DNA from: an uncultured Clostridia bacterium
GTDB lineage: Bacteria; Bacillota; Clostridia; Oscillospirales; Ruminococcaceae
Direction: 5' to 3'
Assembly: GCA_946533615.1 (NCBI GenBank)
Contig: CAMNBY010000282.1
Location: forward strand, 1 to 10,435
Length of the DNA stretch: 10,435 nt
Numbering within the stretch: position 1 is the stretch's first letter; each line of letters opens with the position of its first letter. Under the pieces are notes generated by a model. It did not search any database. It was not told the origin of the DNA and saw only the letters and a list, made by a program, of their open reading frames with translations. Position numbers and translations under genes: made by a program. Positions 6,977 to 10,435 of the stretch are shown one piece after another.

Positions 6977-7759
6977 TTATATCTTATCTATCCCGAAAAG
7001 CCGCAGGATGTTTTCTCTTGCGGCATCTATCAGCTCCTGCGGGTCGATGCCCTTGATCTCGGCACCGCACCTTGCGGTGTACTCGATCAGGTCGCTGCGG
7101 CATCGCCTTCCCCGAAACGGCTCGGGCGCCATGTACGGGCAGTCGGTCTCGAGGAGTATCCGCTCGAGCGGTACCTCGGCGAAGGAGCGCTTCACCTTTT
7201 TTGCGTTCTTGAAGGTCAGCAGCCCCGTAAAGCCAACGTACAGCCCCATTTCCACGATCTCCCTTGCCACCTCGGGTGCTCCCGAATAGCAGTGAACAAC
7301 GCCTCGCGGCCTTGTCTCGTGCAGCAGGTCAAGGAAATCCTGCGTCGCGTCGCGGCAGTGAAAGATCAGCGGCAGGTCGTGAGCCTTTGCGAAGAGTATC
7401 TGATCGCGCAGCAGCCTCAGCTGGAGCTCGCGGTCATAGCCCTCGTAGTGGTAGTCGAGTCCAACCTCGCCGACGGCAACTATCTTTTCTGACCTCGGCA
7501 GCAGCTCTTCAAGAACAGCGATCGGGTCGGCGGGCAGCCTGTCGCAGGCCTCGGGATGAAAGCCTATAGAAGTATAGTAGTTTTTATACTTTGCTGCCTG
7601 TCCTATGCCGTAAAGCGCGGACTTTTCGTCTGTACAGGCGTGAAGCAGAGCGCACACAGGCGACTTCTCCGAGAACAGCTCGCCCAGCACCTCTTCGCGG
7701 TCGGGGTCAAAGGCCTCGTCGTCGTAGTGACAATGAGAATCAAAGATACCTCTTAGCAC
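6977..7759 (-). CDS. tatD: TatD-family metal-dependent hydrolase (deoxyribonuclease)
   Basis: This 260-residue enzyme is the first gene of the minus operon. The TatD metal ligands are all present in order: His9 and His11 in DSHCHYDD, Glu98 in VGEVGLDYH, His134 in IFHCRDA, His156 in VVHCYSG and Asp206 in LETDCPYMAP. The family includes 3'-5' DNA exonucleases linked to DNA repair and turnover, acting in the cytoplasm. A small oddity is that the segment after the aspartate reads FRGRRCRSDL (215-224), where most relatives have RGKRNEP. The start is GTG. GGGAGGT (7772-7778) is strong but 12 bases away, longer than usual; no other in-frame start precedes the first histidine pair. A strong promoter lies about 40 bases upstream. 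Confidence 0.93.
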   Translation of the reverse strand: MLRGIFDSHCHYDDEAFDPDREEVLGELFSEKSPVCALLHACTDEKSALYGIGQAAKYKNYYTSIGFHPEACDRLPADPIAVLEELLPRSEKIVAVGEVGLDYHYEGYDRELQLRLLRDQILFAKAHDLPLIFHCRDATQDFLDLLHETRPRGVVHCYSGAPEVAREIVEMGLYVGFTGLLTFKNAKKVKRSFAEVPLERILLETDCPYMAPEPFRGRRCRSDLIEYTARCGAEIKGIDPQELIDAARENILRLFGIDKI

Positions 7760-7784
7760 GTTCGATCTGACACCTCCCGAATAC

Positions 7785-7829
7785 AGCTTTACACTTCATT
7801 ATAGCACAGAAAGTTTGAATTGTAAAGCT
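7785..7829. repeat. 9-bp inverted repeat around the tatD promoter
   Basis: AGCTTTACA (7785-7793) and TGTAAAGCT (7821-7829) are perfect inverted copies 27 bases apart. One arm covers the -35 box of the minus-strand promoter and the other covers its expected start site. After one mismatch, TTC (7795-7797) and GAA (7817-7819) extend the pairing. It could be an operator pair. Alternatively, read on the plus strand, it is a weak hairpin followed by seven T's (7829-7835), as in a terminator. Which is correct cannot be decided from sequence. Confidence 0.45.
7798..7826 (-). promoter_or_regulatory. Strong promoter of the tatD operon
   Basis: On the minus strand, TTTACA (7826-7821) and TATAAT (7803-7798) are 17 bases apart, and TGC directly before the -10 box gives an extended -10. 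Transcription should start near 7790, leaving a leader of about 30 bases with the GGGAGGT ribosome binding site. It drives tatD, the glycosyltransferase, SseB and CYTH genes. Confidence 0.82.
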
Positions 7830-7860
7830 TTTTTTAACTTTTTGCATTGCTCCTCCCCAC

Positions 7861-7889
7861 TTGACTAAGTCGAGGTTTTATTATATAAT
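7861..7889 (+). promoter_or_regulatory. Strong promoter of the ACT/UPF0210 operon
   Basis: TTGACT (7861-7866) and a perfect TATAAT (7884-7889) are 17 bases apart. Transcription should start near 7896. This decides the start of the next gene: an in-frame ATG at 7890 touches the -10 box and lies before the predicted start of the transcript. The -35 boxes of this promoter and the divergent tatD promoter are 34 bases apart. Confidence 0.85.
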
Positions 7890-7925
7890 ATGTTTATCAC
7901 TACAACAGAAAGGTTGGTAATATAT

Positions 7926-8195
7926 ATGAGAGCAGTTGTTACCGTTATCGGCAAGGACGCCGTTGGCATACTCGCAAAGGTAAGCACCAAGTGTGCAGAA
8001 CATAACGCAAACGTCATTGAGGTGACACAGTCGGTATTGCAGGATATGTTCGCTATGATAATGCTGGTTGATATATCCAAGCTGGACGGCGACTTCGCCT
8101 CCCTCGCGGACGAGCTGACAGCCCTCGGCGACAGCCTCGGCCTCAAGATACACACCATGCACGAGGATATCTTCAACTGTATGCACCACATTTAA
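7926..8195 (+). CDS. ACT-domain protein, UPF0237 family
   Basis: This 89-residue protein is a single ACT domain, a small fold that usually binds amino acids or similar ligands. The family pattern is clear: AVVTVIGKDAVGILAKVS (3-20) with the ligand-loop KDxVGI, then AEHNANVIEV (24-33) and MFAMIMLVDIS (41-51). The ATG at 7926 is used because it lies inside the transcript, after AGAAAGG (7907-7913), and gives the usual family N-terminus. Members of this family sit beside UPF0210 genes in many Bacillota, as with SP_0238 and SP_0239 of Streptococcus pneumoniae, and here the partner starts 30 bases downstream. A role as ligand sensor or regulatory subunit of the UPF0210 protein is an inference. Confidence 0.9.
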   Translation: MRAVVTVIGKDAVGILAKVSTKCAEHNANVIEVTQSVLQDMFAMIMLVDISKLDGDFASLADELTALGDSLGLKIHTMHEDIFNCMHHI

Positions 8196-8225
8196 GGCGG
8201 CAGCCGCAACGGAGGAAAGTAAATA

Positions 8226-9581
8226 ATGCTTAATACATACGACGTACTGGAAACTATTCGCATGATACAGGAGGAGTGCCTCGACATACGCACGATCACT
8301 ATGGGCATCTCCCTGCTTGACTGCATCGATCACGACATCGACAAGGCCTGCAAAAAGGTCTATGACAAGATAACCGGCCGTGCCGCCCGTCTTGTCGAGG
8401 TCGGCGAACAGATAGAAAAGGAATTCGGGATCCCGATAATCAATAAGAGGATCTCCGTCACACCTATAGCCATAATCTCGGCGGCCTGCAAGTGCTCGCC
8501 GGTCCCGTTCGCAAAGGCAATGGACGAGGCCGCAAAGGCAGTCGGCGTCAACCTGATCGGCGGCTACTCCGCTCTCGTGCAGAAGGGCTTCTCGGCCGGA
8601 GACATGGAGCTGATAAACTCTATCCCCGAGGCGCTGGCCTCTACCGAGAGAGTCTGCTCGTCCGTGAACGTCGGCTCGACAAAGGCAGGCATCAACCTTG
8701 ACGCCTGCAAGGTAATGGGCAGGATAGTCCGCGAGTGCGCAGAGCAGACAGTTGACAGCGCCTGCTTCGGCGCCGCAAAGCTCGTGGTGTTCTGCAATTC
8801 CGTCGAGGACAACCCCTTTATGGCCGGCGCCTATCACGGCGTAGGTATGCCCGACTGCATGATAAACGTTGGCGTCTCGGGCCCCGGAGTTGTAAGGGCA
8901 GCACTGAAAAAATATCCCGACGCCAGCATTTCGCAGATCGCGGACGTAATAAAGAAGATCGCCTATAAGATCACAAGGGTCGGCCAGCTTGTCGGCGTTA
9001 CCGCCTCCGAAAGGCTGGGCGTTCCCTTCGGTATCGTTGACCTGTCCCTGGCGCCTACTCCCGCAGTCGGCGACTCCGTAGCGCATATCCTCGAGGAGAT
9101 CGGCCTTGAACGCTGCGGCACCCACGGCACCACCGCCGCACTTGCCCTGCTCAACGATGCAGTCAAGAAGGGCGGAGTTATGGCCTGCTCGCGCATAGGC
9201 GGACTTTCGGGCGCGTTTATCCCTGTCTCCGAGGACGCAGGAATGATCGACGCCGCCAAGGCAGGCACGCTCTCTATCGAGAAGCTTGAGGCCATGACCG
9301 CCGTCTGCTCGGTGGGGCTTGATATGATAGTTGTCCCCGGCGACACCGAGGCCGACACGATCGCCGCTATCATTGCTGACGAGGCGGCTATCGGAATGGT
9401 GAACAGCAAGACCACGGCTGTCCGCGTGATACCTGCCATAGGCAAGCAGGTCGGCGAGGAGCTCGACTGGGGCGGCCTCTTCGGCTGCGGCCCCGTGATG
9501 CCCCTCCACAAGGAGAGCCCTGCAAAGTTCATCAACCGCGGCGGCCAGATCCCTGCCCCGATGCAGTCGCTGAAGAACTGA
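8226..9581 (+). CDS. UPF0210 (PFL-family, DUF711) protein
   Basis: This 451-residue soluble protein belongs to UPF0210, whose function is unknown. The length is typical. Family-like blocks include DIRTITMGISLLDC (20-33), NKRISVTPIAII (73-84), NLIGGYSALVQKG (109-121), the glycine-rich GVGMPDCMINVGVSGPGVV (205-223) and SLAPTPAVGDSVA (272-284). Near the C-terminus DWGGLFGCGPVMP (416-428) and FINRGGQIPAPMQS (435-448) are strongly conserved in such proteins. Members share the overall fold of pyruvate formate-lyase-like enzymes, but no glycyl-radical motif is obvious and no activating enzyme is encoded nearby. GGAGG (8211-8215) lies 10 bases before the ATG. It is co-transcribed with the ACT gene and followed by a terminator, so the two form a self-contained unit. 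Confidence 0.93.
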   Translation: MLNTYDVLETIRMIQEECLDIRTITMGISLLDCIDHDIDKACKKVYDKITGRAARLVEVGEQIEKEFGIPIINKRISVTPIAIISAACKCSPVPFAKAMDEAAKAVGVNLIGGYSALVQKGFSAGDMELINSIPEALASTERVCSSVNVGSTKAGINLDACKVMGRIVRECAEQTVDSACFGAAKLVVFCNSVEDNPFMAGAYHGVGMPDCMINVGVSGPGVVRAALKKYPDASISQIADVIKKIAYKITRVGQLVGVTASERLGVPFGIVDLSLAPTPAVGDSVAHILEEIGLERCGTHGTTAALALLNDAVKKGGVMACSRIGGLSGAFIPVSEDAGMIDAAKAGTLSIEKLEAMTAVCSVGLDMIVVPGDTEADTIAAIIADEAAIGMVNSKTTAVRVIPAIGKQVGEELDWGGLFGCGPVMPLHKESPAKFINRGGQIPAPMQSLKN

Positions 9582-9601
9582 GAGCGGCAAAAAGCGATAT
9601 T

Positions 9602-9642
9602 AAAACGGTACCTCACCCAAGGCAGGAGAGGCACCGTTTTTT
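9602..9642 (+). terminator. Intrinsic terminator of the ACT/UPF0210 operon
   Basis: AAAACGGT (9602-9609) pairs with ACCGTTTT (9633-9640). After one mismatch, CCTC (9611-9614) pairs with GAGG (9628-9631), leaving a 13-base loop. A run of six T's (9637-9642) ends the structure. It begins 21 bases after the UPF0210 stop codon. Confidence 0.9.
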
Positions 9643-9650
9643 GTTATGGT

Positions 9651-9728
9651 TTATTTCAGCCAGAATTCGGCTTTCTGATAGGCGAGCTGTTTCAGAGCGA
9701 ACCGTATATCGGCAAATATAGGTAATAA
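9651..9728 (+). pseudogene. Possible 3' remnant of a lost gene
   Basis: After the terminator, one frame reads plausibly as protein (LFQPEFGFLIGELFQS, then EPYIGKYR) and ends in tandem TAA stops at 9723-9728. A terminator-like hairpin follows 4 bases later. No start codon or ribosome binding site precedes it, so it is not a working gene. Open frame, double stop and own terminator together look like the tail of a deleted gene. The fragment is too short to assign to a family, and a chance open frame of 24 codons is quite possible. Confidence 0.3.
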
Positions 9729-9732
9729 TCAT

Positions 9733-9765
9733 AAGAGCTTGATTTCAACGCAGAATCAGGCTCTT
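9733..9765 (+). terminator. Orphan terminator-like hairpin
   Basis: AAGAGCTTGATT (9733-9744) pairs with AATCAGGCTCTT (9754-9765) at 11 of 12 positions plus a G-T pair, with a 9-base loop, followed by TTCTGTTT. No intact gene lies between it and the terminator at 9602-9642. It may be left from the gene whose remnant precedes it, or it may be the end of a small RNA. Confidence 0.6.
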
Positions 9766-9778
9766 TCTGTTTAGTCGA

Positions 9779-9808
9779 TTGACTTTATAGGGTAAACTCT
9801 GGTATAAT
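9779..9808 (+). promoter_or_regulatory. Probable promoter of the Nudix gene
   Basis: TTGACT (9779-9784) and TATAAT (9803-9808) are 18 bases apart, with TGG before the -10 box giving an extended -10. The leader to the ATG would be about 115 bases. It contains two further TATAAT words (9861-9866 and 9886-9891) without good -35 partners, so extra starts are possible. No riboswitch fold was recognised; CCCTA/TAGGG (9844-9848 and 9867-9871) is only a short pairing. Confidence 0.6.
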
Positions 9809-9928
9809 TATTGGCAGCATACCCCACAAAAAAGTGATAAAGTCCCTATCCAATTTAAGTTATAATTAGGGCTTGTATGTTAGAGTATAATAGGTGAAGT
9901 GTAGCAGACTGATGTTTTGGAGGTCATT

Positions 9929-10435
9929 ATGGAGCGATTACTGCTGTTAGATGCGAAAGACTACGATAAAGATATGGACGAATTTGTAAGAATCGCTGTA
10001 CGGGGTATCGTTTTTATTGGAGACAAGCTGTTGCTGCTCGATGACAACAAGGGCGAGGTCAGGCTGCCCGGCGGAGGTCAGGACGAGGGCGAATCCGATG
10101 CAGACACCCTTATCCGTGAAATCAGAGAAGAAACAGGCTACTCCGTTATCCCCGACACGATTCGTCCTTTTGGATATATCGAGGAAAAGCGAAGGGACTT
10201 CAAGAGCTATCACGAGAGCAGGATATTCCACCAGATCAGCAGGCTGTATTTCTGCGAGGTGTCCATTGAGCGTGGAGAAACGCAGCTCAGCGAACAGGAA
10301 AAACGATATGGTATGCGTACTGCACTGTACACCATTGATGAAGCAATAGCCAAGAATCGGGCGATGCTTGACAATGTAGGCGAGCTTGCGTGGAATCAGA
10401 GGGAATACAGGACACTGCTGCTGATAAAAGAGCAT
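9929..10435 (+). CDS. Nudix hydrolase (3' end beyond the window)
   Basis: The frame runs open for 169 codons to the last base, so the stop codon lies outside the window. The Nudix box is perfect: Gly49, five residues, Glu55, seven residues, then REIREETGY (63-71), preceded by RLPGGG (45-50). Such enzymes cleave nucleoside diphosphates linked to another group, using magnesium bound by the glutamates. The substrate (damaged nucleotides, ADP-ribose, nucleotide sugars or others) cannot be read from this sequence. Family members are usually 130-200 residues, so little is probably missing. TTGGAGGT (9917-9924) lies 4-5 bases before the ATG, a slightly short but strong ribosome binding site. Codon use includes CGA three times, TTA and several GTA and ATT, unlike the strongly G/C-ending codons of the other genes, which hints at a different origin. 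Confidence 0.88.
   Translation, partial: MERLLLLDAKDYDKDMDEFVRIAVRGIVFIGDKLLLLDDNKGEVRLPGGGQDEGESDADTLIREIREETGYSVIPDTIRPFGYIEEKRRDFKSYHESRIFHQISRLYFCEVSIERGETQLSEQEKRYGMRTALYTIDEAIAKNRAMLDNVGELAWNQREYRTLLLIKEH

Noticed and set aside
5831..7492. Long plus-strand open frame (553 codons) across SseB, glycosyltransferase and TatD genes
   Set aside because: It crosses three well-supported minus-strand genes and two intergenic gaps, and its translation shows no domain.
7890..7925. Upstream in-frame ATG at 7890 for the ACT gene
   Set aside because: It abuts the -10 box and precedes the predicted transcript start. The added residues are not part of the family.
7881..9590. Long minus-strand open frame (569 codons) opposite ACT and UPF0210
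   Set aside because: It overlaps both conserved genes and the plus-strand -10 box, and no domain is visible.
9947..10435. Minus-strand open frame opposite the Nudix gene
   Set aside because: The plus-strand frame from 9929 has a perfect Nudix box and a strong ribosome binding site, so the antisense frame is a shadow.

Overview
The window looks like chromosomal DNA from an anaerobic Gram-positive gut or rumen bacterium of the Bacillota (class Clostridia), most like Ruminococcus and its relatives. The reasons are moderately GC-rich coding DNA with strong G/C preference at third codon positions, purine-rich GGAGG-type ribosome binding sites, sigma-A type promoters, and the gene set: a cytoplasmic GH36 alpha-galactosidase, a two-subunit-type (class I) fumarase, and an ACT/UPF0210 pair. 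The species cannot be fixed from the sequence alone.

Layout. Positions 1-350 carry no convincing gene. They hold hairpins and two diverged copies of a ~71-base element. A promoter (380-408) then starts a tightly packed plus-strand operon: alpha-galactosidase (463-2658), a two-helix membrane protein of unknown function (2662-3210), fumarase alpha subunit (3226-4068) and a HAD phosphatase (4090-4737). It ends at a perfect 14-bp bidirectional terminator (4791-4822). From the other side, a minus-strand operon converges on the same terminator. In transcription order it contains a TatD-family nuclease (7759-6977), a membrane-anchored GT2 glycosyltransferase (6955-5999), an SseB-family protein (5937-5392) and a CYTH-domain protein (5373-4828).

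The minus operon and the next plus-strand unit start from two near-consensus promoters back to back in 7798-7889. The plus unit is the ACT-domain protein (7926-8195) plus UPF0210 protein (8226-9581), a conserved pair of unknown function, closed by a terminator at 9602-9642. The stretch 9643-9928 is AT-richer and holds what looks like the 3' tail of a lost gene (open frame, tandem TAA, own terminator). It also holds a promoter for a Nudix hydrolase (9929 to the window end). That gene has no stop codon inside the window, and its codon use differs from the other genes.

How the genes fit together: the first operon mixes sugar release (alpha-galactosides such as raffinose or melibiose), a central carbon step (fumarate/malate) and a clean-up phosphatase. 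The minus operon reads as housekeeping and envelope functions with no single obvious pathway. I do not see an obvious new defence system, CRISPR array, prophage, insertion sequence, tRNA or rRNA. The points most worth a second look are the orphan fumarase alpha subunit, the left-edge repeats, the inverted repeat around the tatD promoter, and the remnant upstream of the Nudix gene.
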